Program-made: the position numbers and the translations under genes | Shown: positions 25,709 through 38,055 of the stretch, one piece after another | Layout: the number at the start of each line of letters is the position of its first letter | How positions within the stretch are numbered: the first letter of the stretch is position 1 | The notes under the pieces: generated by a model | What the model was told of the DNA's origin: nothing | The model's input: only the letters and a program-made list of their open reading frames with translations | The model's database searches: none | Assembly: GCA_003255065.1 (NCBI GenBank) | Contig: QAOA01003946.1 | Coordinates: 715,272 to 779,271, forward strand | Source of the DNA: Cercis canadensis | Lineage: Eukaryota; Streptophyta; Magnoliopsida; Fabales; Fabaceae | Length of the DNA: 64,000 nt | Reading direction: 5' to 3'

Positions 25709-28474
25709 ATGGCGATCATCGGCGACGCGCTTCGCCAAGCGTTCATGCCGAAGCGCGAGTATGAGATCCTCCGGGAAGAAGAAAAAGCATGGGGCAAGCT
25801 TCAGAGACCTCTGATTATGGCTTTTGTGGCTGTCATTTCGCTTGTAATCATCGTATGCATAATTATCAGTTTAAATATCGTGTTTCCGGGTAAAAGTGGG
25901 ACGAGGCCCTTCTGCGTTGATCGGAGGCTTCAACCAATACAGATAAACATGAAAGGTGGATCCGACTCTGATCTGTATCCGGGAGCCTTCTATCTTACGG
26001 ACCAGGAGATTGTAGATTACTACTGGATGGTTGTGTTCGTTCCTTCGATGATAATTTTCTTCATATCAGCTGTGTATCTCATTGCTGGTAAGGAATCATT
26101 TTTATGGTTGCTTTTTGCTTAAATTGTTGTCTGATTGATGGGGAAAGAGAGCAAAATGAAAACTCAATTTTGGGTGTTTCATTGCATGTTAGATAGTATA
26201 AAAATAAAGAAAGGTGCCTATGTTTGGCCATTCAAATATATTACGCTTGTTAAAAATAGAGAAAGGTGCATCTACCATTTACCACCTCTCAAGTTTCATC
26301 AGTCTCTTCTCTTGTTATTCCAAAATTGACATCAAATAATTTATAGCTAGAATAGAGGGAATATCAAGCGTAGCAGCATATCTAGAAGTAAGTAGTTAGA
26401 AACAGAGGGTGTAGAAATTTTTAGAAATAAAGAAACTCTGGAGTGGCATGCTGGAAATCTTTTGCAAATAGGAGGAAACTGTTTGCAACATTGTTAGAAG
26501 AGCTTCAGGGTAGGGATCACCTTTTCAATGGAAGTATAGTTCTCATAAACTATCAAACCTGAAATGTATTTGGGAATTAAAAAGGAATAACCTCTCTTCT
26601 TTTATTGCTAAAAGGAAGCAACTTTGAAGTTTCAAAAGCACAAAAAGTCGAAACAAGTTTAATATATAACAAAAATGGTGGTTCTTGTTGTGATGCCTTT
26701 ATGTTCTCTTTTTAAATATGAGAAGGTAAAATCAGCAGCAAAACCCTCTCAAGAATGTGTAATAACCTTGAATTTAGTTTAAGCCCAACCTGGACCCTTG
26801 ATATCAATTAAAGAAAGAAAGGAAGAAAGAAATACTTGTGATTAGCTTAATCATAAAGGAGTGCAGGTTGACTTGATAAATAAAAGACTTGAGCACTCTT
26901 ACATGATTTCATTTTTGGGATAATTTGAACACCTGTAACAGAGTGATAGGAAAGCAAATCTATATTATACCACCAAAGCAGCTACTATCGCAGCCATAAT
27001 GCCATTACAGCATTTAATCTCCTTTCTCGATTTCCCACTTAAACCAGCTACCACTTCTTCAAACTCGTGGCACTCAGTCCTTCCCTATTTGAAGTATATT
27101 CTGTTCTCCTTTCATGATCAACTTTTCTTTTGTTTTTCATATTTTCTTTCATTTTATAATCTCATCAATTTTTTTAGGCACAAAACAAAAAATGAAAGTT
27201 TCAAATTATCTTATATGATTCCTTTTGATTTCGTTTATCAATGTATTTTAAGATTATTTGCTGTTCTCCGGCTTATTTCTATTATCTTTATTTTGATAAA
27301 TTATTGATATAGTCTTCTTTCTCAATTTTATCCTTAAACTAAGCTATCCCTACTTTGAACATGTGGCACTTAGTCCTTTCCCAGTCCCAAATATATTTTT
27401 GTCTCCTTGGTCAACAATTCTGTCATCTTTGAATTCACTGATTTGTGGTGCCAACAGAGTGCTATCTAATTTTATATCTTACATGCTAGTTATTAGTAGC
27501 AGTGCAACCTCTTTAATAATAGATATATTTTCTGGTACTGTAGTAATGTTCAATGATGTTTTAAAACAATGTGTTGCATAAATGCAAGTTGAGATGTTAC
27601 TAGTTTCTCAGTTATATATTGTTGCAGAGGAGTTATTATTTTGTTAAAACAACTCGTTTTTATTCTTCTCTCAGTAGTTATTGGCCTTAACTAAGGTGTA
27701 ACTTTTTTTGGTTATACTTAATGATATTGACTTTTCTTTTAATGATAATTAACTTGCAGGGATCACTGTAGCTTATTCTGCTCCAACAAGACACGGATGC
27801 TTGAAAGTGGTTGAAAATAATTACTGTGCTTCAAGACGGGGTATTTTTTCTTCTTTCTTCTATTCAATTTGTGATACTGTAGATGGCAGTTAGAGGAACT
27901 ATTCCGTTCTCATGTTTGTCCTATGCTCTGTGGCCGAATTATTCATCTGACGATTGAGCACACGATGAACTAAAAAGCTGGCACTTTCTTTTGTACCTTG
28001 ACTAAGTTATACATTCAATAATCTATTTTCTTTGGGTAACCTACAGGAGGGGTTCGCTGTCTGTCTATCTTGAATCTCGTCTTTGCTATCATTTTCGGTC
28101 TTCTTGCATTGTTTCTTGGTTCAAGCCTTTTGACATTAGGGAGTAACTGCTCCGTGCCCCTGTTTTGGTGCTATGAAGTTTCATCATGGGGACTGGTTGT
28201 TCTATATGGTGGCACTGCCTTCTTCCTGAGGAGAAAGGCAGCTGTGGTTCTTGATGAGGGAGACTTTAGTGGTCGAAATTATGGGCTGGAAATGCTGGAA
28301 GCAAATCCCTTGGAAGTCACACCAGAGGTGGAAAGGCGTGTTAATGAAGGGTTTAAAGCTTGGATGGGATCATCCCTTCTATCCTCCGACGAAGAAGATG
28401 AACCTGACAGTTACGAGGAGGTATCTCATGTAACTCATACTAACTCAAACAGGCAACGAGTCTCAACTCTATAA
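25709..28474 (+). CDS. Uncharacterised four-pass membrane protein
   Basis: I do not recognise a named family. Three exons (25709-26087, 27760-27840, 28047-28474) join by GT-AG introns to 888 nt, 295 residues. The protein begins MAIIGDALRQAFMPKREYE, then a charged stretch. Four hydrophobic segments lie at roughly residues 36-59, 106-131, 157-180 and 187-207. Between the first two is a hydrophilic loop of about 45 residues with one Cys (RPFCVDRR) and a Tyr-rich edge (DQEIVDYYW). Short Cys-bearing stretches (HGCLK, NNYCASRRGGVRC, SNCSVPLFWC) lie between later segments. The tail is acidic (SSLLSSDEEDEPDSYEE) and probably cytosolic. There is no obvious cleavable signal peptide. The clean splicing and open frame argue for a real, conserved gene. 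The role is unknown. Confidence 0.85.
27036..27416 (+). repeat. Diverged direct repeat in intron 1 of the membrane protein gene
   Basis: Two segments of about 85 bases (27036-27121 and 27331-27416) share an ordered pattern: TTAAAC..AGCTA, GTGGCACT.AGTCCTT, a TATATT block, CTCCTT and GATCAAC/GGTCAAC. They are clearly related but diverged. They may be old transposon pieces; I could not find termini. Confidence 0.45.
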
Positions 28475-29557
28475 ATCTACTGTTAAGAGTTGACATCATC
28501 TTTTTGGCCTTTTATACCTTAGAGTGCTGGGATAGGATGGACTTCAATTTTGGACAAATGATGTCTCCCTCTAATGTTTTGACATGTATCATATAATAGG
28601 AACAAATGCTGACTAAAGGGTATGGATTGATGCTCTTTTGAGTTGTTTCAACTGCTCTATCAGGGAATCTGTAATTTGTGAATAACTAGTGAATGACGGA
28701 AGCTTTTACTCTTCTATAATATTAGGTTCTAAAGTAAAGGGAAAGCATTTGTTAGACTTTTAGCTGCCTATGTTTCCTGTTAATCTAGGTTTTACTTGCT
28801 TTTTTACGTGGTTTGGAAAAGTTCTGGGCTTGCTCCTTTTAGAAAATGTAATAATGTTGAGTCTGCAAGTTTTGGTAGTATTGAAGATGGCAGTAGAGAC
28901 TCCTGTTAGATTGGACTAGTTGTGGATCAATTTCGAAGCGAGAGCTTTTAACATTAGCAAAAAAAAAAAAAAAAAAAAAAATAATCGGATAATGCCTGTA
29001 ATAGTGTAATGTTTATTTTTTGGCAATACCTGTAATGCTGTATTTTTTTTTTTAAATTACCGGGAGGAGATTTGTGTGTAGGGATGGGAGAAAAGAAGGA
29101 CGGATGCCATTTGAAAGGATACACATGGATACAGTATTGGAATAAGAAAATAGGGTAAATTTTAGGTAGTTAAATATCCTCTAAAAATAGGATAAGTTAT
29201 ATCTATCTCTCTGACGTTGCCATGTCATTGAATCATTGATGATGTTAACTTTTTAATTTAGATTATTTTTTTTGCTCTTATGTTCTCCAAAAGGAAAATA
29301 TGTTGGGTATCTTTTATTTTTTTGAAGAAGGTTGCTTTTAGTTCGTTCTTTTATTCTATTTGATTGAATTGGGCAACAACTGGCAGATGACTATGTATGA
29401 GAACATTGTTGAAAAAATATTCATGATTTTTTTATATTCTATTAAAAATTTCAATGTTCTTCCATCTTGCAAGAAACTTGTTATTTTAAAATTCAGAATA
29501 ATGGAAGTGAATGTAACATATTCAATTTTTGAAAATATTTATAATTATAAAATATGT

Positions 29558-29702
29558 ATTTTGGTACGATATTTATAATATATCAACATTTATTTATTTT
29601 TGTTTTTGGTGCAATAATATATCAAAATTNATTTTGGTACGATATTTATAATATATCAACATTTATTTATTTCTGTTTTTGGTGCAATAATATTTCAAAA
29701 TT
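29558..29702. repeat. Two 72-base copies around a single N (assembly join)
   Basis: Bases 29558-29629 and 29631-29702 are the same length and differ at only a couple of positions, with the N at 29630 between them. This is read as an unmerged overlap. Confidence 0.85.
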
Positions 29703-29840
29703 TCAAGAAAGGTAAATATGATTTATTCTAAAAAGCAAGTTCTTAGGCCGAAAAGAAAAGACCCAAATTCAATGGGCCAATGATATTCTAACCTGATAAA
29801 TTAACTCGAAAATCCAAACCCAACCCTAGTCCAATACGGT

Positions 29841-29849
29841 AAACCCTAA
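29841..29849 (+). promoter_or_regulatory. Telo-box in the eIF3L promoter
   Basis: AAACCCTAA lies about 117 bases before the eIF3L start codon, preceded by the shorter CAACCCTAG at 29821. Telo-boxes near the transcription start are known from plant ribosomal protein and translation-factor genes, which suits this gene. Confidence 0.55.
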
Positions 29850-29965
29850 CACAGACCTCTCCTTCATCTTCTTGTCTTCTGCCTGCGTGCCTCTGTTAAA
29901 AAAACTTAAACGGACACCAGGGAGCAGAGCAAGCCTCTTCGAAGTTCAGTCCTAAGCTTTCAGCC

Positions 29966-32900
29966 ATGGCTACCCACGACTTCGAAGATGCGCGTGCTGG
30001 CTACGATGACCCAGCCACGGCTCACCGCCAGCCACAAGCACAATCTCAAGACCAGGGTTATGATCCGAATTTCGTACCCGACTCTGTGAAGATGTTCGTT
30101 GGGCACCTCTACCGCCACATCCGAGAGAAGAACGTGTACGAGATCCACCAGATGTACGAGAATTCATTCCAGACCTTATCGGACCGTCACTTCAAGGACA
30201 CTCCTTGGCCCTCTGTGGATGCCGTGGCTCACTATGTCGACAATGACCATGTCTTTTGCCTCCTTTACCGTGAGATGTGGTTTCGCCACCTCTACGCTAG
30301 GCTCACCCCAACGCTCAAGCAGAGGATAGATTCCTGGGACAACTATTGTAGCCTCTTTCAGGTTGTGTTGCATGGGGTTGTCAATATGCAGCTCCCTAAC
30401 CAGTGGTTGTGGGACATGGTGGATGAGTTTGTTTACCAGTTCCAGAGCTTCTGTCAGTATAGAGCCAAGATGAAGAACAAAACTGACCAAGAGATTGCGC
30501 TCTTGAAGCAGTATGATCAGGTAATTTTGCTAGCAGCTGAGATTATATATTTATGGTGACTGCTGATTTTATCGTCCTTTAGTTGGGGGTTTTTGGATAT
30601 TATTTTCATTCTGTTTTCTTAGTATGTTAATTGTGGAAGAGAGAAATAGGCAACTGATAGAAAGTTCCTTTTTCTGTTTTGAGCTACTATTCACCTTGTG
30701 GCTTATATAACGGTAAGTTTATGTGCTTGTTCTCTTTACATCTCGTGGTAGAATTTGTTTGTCTTCGGATTATGTGCTAAGAGTACCATAATGCTACGTC
30801 GCAGGCTTGGAACGTGTATGGTGTCCTCAACTTCTTGCAAGCCCTTGTTGAGAAGTCCACGATTATTCAAATTCTTGAAAATGAGAAGGAAGGCCTAGAA
30901 CAATTTACTGCTACTGATGGGTATGATTACAATGGAGGAAGTAATGTCTTGAAGGTTCTGGGCTATTTCAGCATGGTTGGATTACTGCGAGTTCATTGTC
31001 TCTTAGGTGATTATCATACTGGTCTGAAGTGCCTGCTTCCTATTGACATTAGTCAACAAGGCGTTTACACCAGTGTTATTGGAAGCCACATTACCACCAT
31101 ATATCATTATGGCTTTGCCAGTCTTATGTTGCGCAGGTGTGATGGCCCTTTTGTTTTTGCTGTGTGAATTTTATAACATTTTTATCTTTGGTTGACTTTT
31201 GATTATTGGATTTCTTTGGTTGTTTGCTTCTTTTCTATGATGATATAGATCTTTGCATCAAAATGTTATTTTTCCATCCGGTGTTACTGTTTCCCTTATC
31301 TCATCGGTCATTGGGTTTTATCTATGGACCACATAACAATGCGAGTCACCCTTTCATCCATTGAATTCCCCTTCCCGTGGATCAGCAAAGGCAGGAATTG
31401 TTATTGTCCTTTGCTTATGACAAATGTTTTACCAAGTGAACTATTTGTATGTTTGAGCTTTGGCTTCTATGCATTGCATATTGGTTGAGAAGTAGCCTAA
31501 CCGCATCCTTCATAAATATAAGATTTGATTGAGTTGACAATGTATGTCGTGATAGGCAAAAATTATGCAAGCCTTCATTGTCACCCTGGCTTTTCTAGTT
31601 CATATTTATCATGAAGGGTATAATGTTCTTCCAAAACCAAAATTTGGAAAATACTTGAACTATGGTTCCTGTGTTTCCTTCTCTTAGCTCCATGAGCTTC
31701 ATCTATTGGGTTATCAGCATCCATTGGAGCTCCTTTTCAATGTTTCTTGTATTATATGTCTTCGCTCTAATGCGATGCATCTGCAATATTCCATTTTGAT
31801 TCAAAGTTGAGGCCAAGATATTCTCCCGTGAGATATTTTAGGTGAAGGTTATTATAAATTAAAAGGTTCTGCGTAGTTAACCTAATACTACTTTGACTTT
31901 GGAGTAAAATAAGATTCAGTTGAAGCAAGCTTAGTTTCCTAATTGGAGATTGGCTCCATGGCACAAGTCATTTCAGCTTTACTGGATCTTTTAAAATTTT
32001 CTATGTTGCTCTCCTGTTATTCTTCATAATCATGCAATCTATTGTTTTTTATATAAAATAAAGATCTTGAGAATTGTGAAAAATTCAAGTTGGAGCTATA
32101 ATGTTCAAATTCCACTGCTGAGGTTTGTTGTCAATGCTTTGCAATGAGTCCTCCTGCCCAAAAGACAGGAGAGGTCTTTGAATGCGCTCCCTTAATTGTA
32201 GCCACGGTATTAATATTTCATTTACTTTTTTAAGTCACAAATGAGATAGTGTTTTGGTTTTGCTCTTGTATTGTTATTCTTCTTCTTTTGACTATATGAC
32301 CTAACCTGTAGCCTTTTCCACAGATATGTTGAAGCAATTCGTGAATTTAATAAAATTCTCCTGTACATCTATAAGACTAAGCAGTATCATCAGAAATCTC
32401 CACAGTATGAACAGATACTAAAGAAGAATGAACAAATGTATGCCTTGTTGGCAATCTGCCTTTCACTTTGCCCACAAAACAGGCTTGTCGATGAAACCGT
32501 GAACTCTCAGTTGCGGGAGAAGTATGGTGAAAAGATGATTAGAATGCAAAGATACGACGATGAGGCATTTGCTATCTATGATGAGCTCTTCTCATATGCT
32601 TGTCCCAAGTTCATTACCCCATCAGCACCTAGTTTTGAGGAGCCTCTAGTAAACTACAACCAGGTATGCCTTGGATTCCATCTGGGCCAATAGAATAGTA
32701 CATTGGATATGAGTGCTTGGCCCCAAATAGGTATCAAATTTGAAGTTACAAGTCATTGTTTTCCTTTTCCATCTAATTGAGATTTGAGAGTAATAGAACT
32801 GGTGAGAAATTTGCTACCCTTCTACAATCTTGAGGGGTGAAAATAAAATCCGCTCCTCTTTGGATGCTCTCTCTTTCCCTTCCTTCATTTTCCCTTTCTC

Positions 32901-33975
32901 CCTGTGAATTACTGAATCCTATTTGTTTTGTCAGGATGCCTATAGACTTCAGTTGAAACTGTTCCTTTATGAAGTGAAGCAGCAACAGTTGTTATCAGGT
33001 GTCCGGACCTTCTTGAAAGTGTATTCAACCATCTCTCTTGCAAAACTTGCGAGTTATATGGAAGTGGATGAAGCCACATTAAGGTAACCGCAGATCCAAT
33101 TATGAATTATTGGAGCATATCCTATGATCGTGTTTCTCTTTCTATATATAATTTGTGAATGTTTATTCATATGCTTCTGCTGTGGTGCTTGGCAGGACTA
33201 TATTGATGACATACAAGCATAAGACACATGCTGTTGATGGTGATGGAAAAATTATATCCAATGCTGATGTGGATTTCTACATTGATGATGTAAGTTTGTT
33301 TCCTTAGCTCCTTGCAACATTCCCTTCTCTTCTTGGGATTCTTATTTTAACACGGTGTTTGGGAATGTTAACAAAATTTCTAAGTCATATTGGTGAAAGT
33401 ATCCATTTAAGTTAAACTTGATCTACTTCTGAGAAAGTTGAGCACTTGCTTTTAGAATCGTTGTCGAATTAATGATGAAGTCACCTTGAAGTTAGACCAC
33501 CGATAACTGAGCGTCAGATGTAGTCATGTTTTGGTTGCTCATCCCGTTGTATTGCTTTTATATGTTTTCACATTATCCTAGTGAAGAAGGATGATAGTGT
33601 TCAATGGACTCACTGCTTGATGACTTTGTGCCAATGTATGAAAAATTTGACAGGAGTATATTTTAGTTTCCCAGCATGGTACCAAAATTGGGTTTTTGAA
33701 AATGAACCACGTGGTAGCTTCTATCCTGTATACTACTGCAACTTTGAAGTAACTTTGTCATTTGCTGCAGGACATTGTTCAAGTTACGGAGTCTAAGCCT
33801 GCCAAACGATATGGGGACTACTTCTTGCGTCAGATTGTCAAGGTATTGTTATTTCTGCACATTGATGCAAATTTCTTGGTTTGTAAAGATATTCTTTATA
33901 TTTATAATGACTTTTTGTCGTCGTGTGCAGCTTGAAGGGGTGATCAATGAGATGGATGGCGTAAAGCTGGACTAA
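29966..33975 (+). CDS. Eukaryotic translation initiation factor 3 subunit L
   Basis: eIF3L is a PCI-domain subunit of the eIF3 complex, which helps load initiator tRNA and mRNA on the 40S ribosome in the cytosol. Seven exons (29966-30520, 30805-31136, 32324-32663, 32935-33083, 33196-33289, 33771-33842, 33931-33975) join to 1,587 nt, 528 residues, close to the usual plant length. After a variable Gln-rich N-terminus come conserved stretches: VKMFVGHLYRHIREKNVYEI, NYCSLFQVVLHG, DEFVYQFQSFCQYRAK, VLKVLGYFSMVGLLRVHCLL and GVYTSVIGSHITTIYHYGFA. The PCI/winged-helix part follows (FLKVYSTISLAKLASYMEVD, YGDYFLRQIVK) and the protein ends EGVINEMDGVKLD. The second intron is the longest, about 1.2 kb. 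No lesion is seen. Confidence 0.96.
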
Positions 33976-35089
33976 GTTGCCTCCCATACCATTGAATGGA
34001 CTTCTCTGCCCTTGTTCCCTCTCCTTCCTATTCAATTTTTGTCTTACGAGGCAGAGTTCTTTTTTTTTAGGAGCTACTGTTGTTTTGAGCCTTTGAGGTA
34101 GAGGATGTAGTTATCTTTCTACATGTAATTTTTTTAGCGCCTTGATTTTATTTAAAGTAGCGACATGCGCATATTATTTCAAAAGGAGCATAATGAAGTT
34201 CAAAATCCTTCAAGTGTGTTGCTTATTGTTTCTACACGTGACTTGACAATTTGCTATTTTATATATATATATATTCTAGGCACCAAGTTTCAGAAATTGA
34301 CGGCTTGGAGAAACAGCTAGACTCGTACAAGATGGCCTAGCGTGGTATATTTACGGTGGAATAAATTGATTTCTTCGGCTTAGTACGTTGCTGCTTAATG
34401 ATTTATCAAACACTACTAACGAAAGTTTAAAATTGGTTTACCCTAAACTTAAAATGGACCACTTAAATGTTTTTCTGAGTAATTATTCTCAAAAAGATCA
34501 AGAAGTTCTTTGTTTCAAAGTCCTTCCCTTGTTTTTTTTATTTTTTAATTTCTTGTGTTATATTCCTGAAGCAATGTGGACCTCATATTCTTTCCAGTGG
34601 GGACAGGACCATCAACCTCAATATAGACGGAACAATGTGACGTCTGCGTCTGTAAGGCTTGAGTTTTTAAACAAAATAGAAAGATTTTAATTTTGGATAA
34701 TTTTGAAACGTGCTGTTTCTATTGCTTGCTAAACATGTTGAAAGTTGGTTGGGCGCTTTCTATAATGTATTACATTACCTTGCCACCATCTAACTTAACC
34801 TTCAACTCGGCGCCCACCTTCAGTTCTGTCTCATGCTTGAGTACACTGAGCATCCGTGGCTACACGGTGTTTGTTGAAATTCCTCAGAGGTAACCTCCTA
34901 AACGATCACAAGCACGCACACAAAGCAACCCCCACATAGGTAACCAGTTACACAATATTAGCTCACCCATAGAGTTTTACTACATTTTCAACGCATTTGG
35001 AATGGGAAATGCTACAGGGGAATCAAGTATTATTTTTCTGGTAAAAAATGATCGTGTTTGTCTTGTGACAGATTGTTGCCTTACCAGAG
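33976..35089. other. eIF3L 3' UTR and spacer to the tetraspanin-like gene
   Basis: The eIF3L 3' untranslated region probably runs to about 34150-34200. The rest, including some less AT-rich sequence near 34780-34920, shows no reading frame I can assign. It should contain the promoter and leader of the tetraspanin-like gene. Confidence 0.4.
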
Positions 35090-38055
35090 ATGTGGAATTG
35101 CAGCAGACGTTTCTGGGTCAAGTTAGCCAGGGTAGTAAATTCAGTTGTAACTTTGTATGGGGCTGGAACGATTGTTTACTGCCTTTGGCTGTCAAAAAAA
35201 TGGCAAGAGGGAGTAATTGAGCTGCCTTTTTCTCAATTTCTTGCTCACCCATTGTAAGTTTTTATTTTCAATCTCATATTTATTCTTCTACTAGTCCGTT
35301 GGATCATCTTTCCACCCTCTATCATTATTTTCTTGGTTTCATTTATGGTTCTGGGTATTTTAGTCAAAGGGCCATTTCAGTACACTGAATTACGGATTTT
35401 ACTTGTTTTGTTGTTTGTCATTGACTCATTATTTCTCTCTCAACTTCTGTATTCAGTTCTTAGTTATATATTTACTGTTTAAATTGTAGGAGGAGCCAAG
35501 TTTTTGAACAGATGAATATTCCAATTTCTATTATTTATACATTATACTGGTCTTGGATAAATCTTGGTTCTCTTACTCTATTATCTTATATTCTTATGCT
35601 GTGGTATTTACAGTTCGTATCTGATCTTTGTTGCGAATTAAATACAGTAGGGATGTAGGGTGATGATGTCTCATGTTTCTTCTTTAGGAATGAGCTTTCC
35701 CCTATTTCTTTTTTATGTCGTCGTTTTTCCAAACATGAATTGACTATGTAGTTATCCTTTGTAAATCAATAGATTACTCCACTCTGCTGAACTGAAGTAA
35801 GTCTCCAGATATATTTCTCTTTGTTTCCAATTTAAGTCATAGAAAAATCGTAAACAGTGAAAGCTTTCAGTATGTGATTTCTAGTAGCAGCATTTTCAAA
35901 TTAAGAGTTTTCTTGTTATTGGTTCTATACCCATGAGCCTAGAGAATTTTCCATCTGAAGTAGATATTCAATCAATCATTTTCATCTCCTTTAGTGAATT
36001 CTAATTCTCATGGTTTCTTATTGCTTTTTCTAACAAATTATCACTTCTGTTGAACAGGTTTATAAACATATGTCTAGCTGTAGGAATTGCTCTCTGCTTA
36101 GCCACAACCTCTGGTTATATAGTCGCCAACTGTTTCAGCAATTGCATTCTTGGCATAGTATCCTCTTCAATCAGATTATATACACAAGCTTTTCATTTCA
36201 AACTTACTTTACATGAGTTATACATTTAGTTAATCCTTCATAGTTTCAGTACCTTGTTTCCATCTGCTGTCTTCTTTTCCTGGAAGTTGCTGTGATAGTC
36301 ATTGTTTACTTCAATATGGACTGGCTACTGGTACGCTTTCTCAAAATTGTCATATATACACCTGCTGCGCTTTTCTTAGTAACATCGTAGGAAAGTGAGT
36401 TTAAAGAAAAACTTAACTTACGATATAGGTCCCCAGTGACACTATGATTATCGATTAGAAGTTCTTAAAGTCATTTAAAAAAAAGGATTATCTTGAACTC
36501 GACATACAGAGGATAGGTTTAGTACTCTGACATTTGCAAAAACTCAGCTAATCTATAATTTTATTTTTTTTTCAATGAAAACAACAGTTAATATGTTACT
36601 GTTAATATTTCAGCCTCACCTTTGTAATCTTGTGGACATTTTACATCTCATTTACCTAGCGACAGATTTATGGGGTGGCCGGGAGCACTGACTCCCACAT
36701 TTCAATTTTTTTTACCAAATTGCTTTGTTAATTTTTTAGAGCCCTCACTTTTGTAATTCCCCCCTCCTTCCTTCCATTGTNATAATTTTTTTTTTTTTTT
36801 CAATAAANAACAACAGTTAATATGTTACTGTTAATATTTCAGCCTCACCTTTGTAATCTTGTGGACATTTTACATCTCATTTATCTAGCGACAGATTTAT
36901 GGGGTGGCCGGGAGCACTGACTCCCACATTTCAATTTTTTTTACCAAATTGCTTTGTTAATTTTTTAGAGCCCTCACTTTTGTAATTCCCCCCTCCTTCC
37001 TTCCATTGTTTTTGCCCTCCCTTTGAGTTATTTTTGTATTCGTCATTGATTTTATGTGGATGTCAACTTGTTAGCGTTAACCTCAATTCTCATGAAGTTA
37101 GTTTCATGCAGATTTTTTTACAGTACCGCCTTCTTACTCTTGGTCATCTTTTGTGGCAGAAAATCAACAAGTACATTGATGAAAACCATGCAGAGTTCAA
37201 GACTTTCGTTATCTTCCACCTGAGGATATGTCGCTTAATTATGGTTATATCTTTGGTACCACAGGTAACATACATGTATGGAAGATCTTCTATAATGAGC
37301 TAAACGAGAACGATTAGAATGTCAGATTTCCGGAAATGCTGACATTTTTTTTTTAATGATTAAAGTTATGAAGTTGAGAGGAAGACGGTTGTGCATGGAA
37401 AACAGCTTTTTTTCTTTTTATTTTCTTTTCTTGCACGTGGAACAAAGATACTGCCAAACCTATCCAAACTCTTAGAAAGTGCACGTAGTTCTTGGAACAT
37501 GGAACTCATGAAGAAATGCAGAATGTGTTTTGGATAATGGAATCTAGATGCAAATTATCGGTGACCAGGTTATACGATAATTGCCCCATCCCATATCACA
37601 ATCCTACATCAGAATTAGAATAGGTTGTGTAGGAAGTCCAAATGGCAACCACAATTTTCTTCTGATGTAATGCACTGTCCACACATTTTGTGTTTATTTT
37701 GGAATCAGAAATCATTTTTCGAACTCTGTATGGCATCTGGGTTCTTTCAAATCTTGTAGCTGACCTTCTGATTTCAAAGATTTTTCCTCTTAGTTAAGAT
37801 AAAGAAAAAAAATTTGGCAGTATTATTGCTAGTCCATTTATAGATTTTGTTCAAACTGTTTTTCAGAAACCAAGGCTAATATTCCAACTCATTCTGCAGG
37901 TAAGTGCGATTGCCCTGGCCATGATTCTTCGGTTTGTAGGTATTGAGCCAATTTCTGGCAACCATTTGAATGTACCTGATTTTCGTCAATCCTTTCTAGT
38001 GGTACCTATCTCAATTGCTCGTGATGACACTCAGACTAATGTTGCTGAAATATAA
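35090..38055 (+). CDS. Small tetraspanin-like membrane protein
   Basis: Five exons (35090-35253, 36058-36157, 36250-36330, 37160-37264, 37900-38055) splice in frame to 606 nt, 201 residues. The layout is that of a plant tetraspanin of the TET18/19 type: TM1 (VNSVVTLYGAGTIVYCLWL), a short WQEGV loop, TM2 (FINICLAVGIALCLATTSGY), TM3 (YLVSICCLLFLEVAVIVIVY), a loop of about 25 residues (KINKYIDENHAEFKTF) and TM4 (SAIALAMILRFVG), then a tail of about 35 residues. The large loop is short and has no CCG motif, so it cannot carry the usual tetraspanin disulphides. The ATG giving MWNCSRRFWVKLARVV was chosen because it is in frame just before TM1; an overlapping longer frame from 35002 is out of phase. 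Tetraspanins organise membrane microdomains; no specific role can be inferred. Confidence 0.75.
36555..37009. repeat. Duplicated 226-228-base segment around an N (assembly join) inside an intron
   Basis: Bases 36555-36780 and 36782-37009 match almost throughout, with one N at 36781 exactly between them and another at 36808 just inside the second copy. It lies in the third intron of the tetraspanin-like gene and leaves the coding exons untouched. Confidence 0.85.

Larger units (their letters stand above)
28475..29965. other. Spacer between the membrane protein gene and eIF3L
   Basis: The first few hundred bases are probably the 3' UTR. A 23-base A-tract follows at 28959-28981. An assembly join (N at 29630) lies in AT-rich DNA. 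The last 130 bases look like the eIF3L promoter and leader, with a telo-box. No other gene is visible. Confidence 0.5.

Noticed and set aside
35002..35220. 72-codon frame starting MGNATGESS
   Set aside because: It overlaps the tetraspanin-like first exon out of phase. The frame from 35090 continues across four splice junctions and the overlapping one does not.
36555..37009. Apparent direct-repeat pair that might be LTRs or a tandem duplication
   Set aside because: The copies abut a single N with no internal element, as at the five other N sites, so an assembly overlap explains it better.
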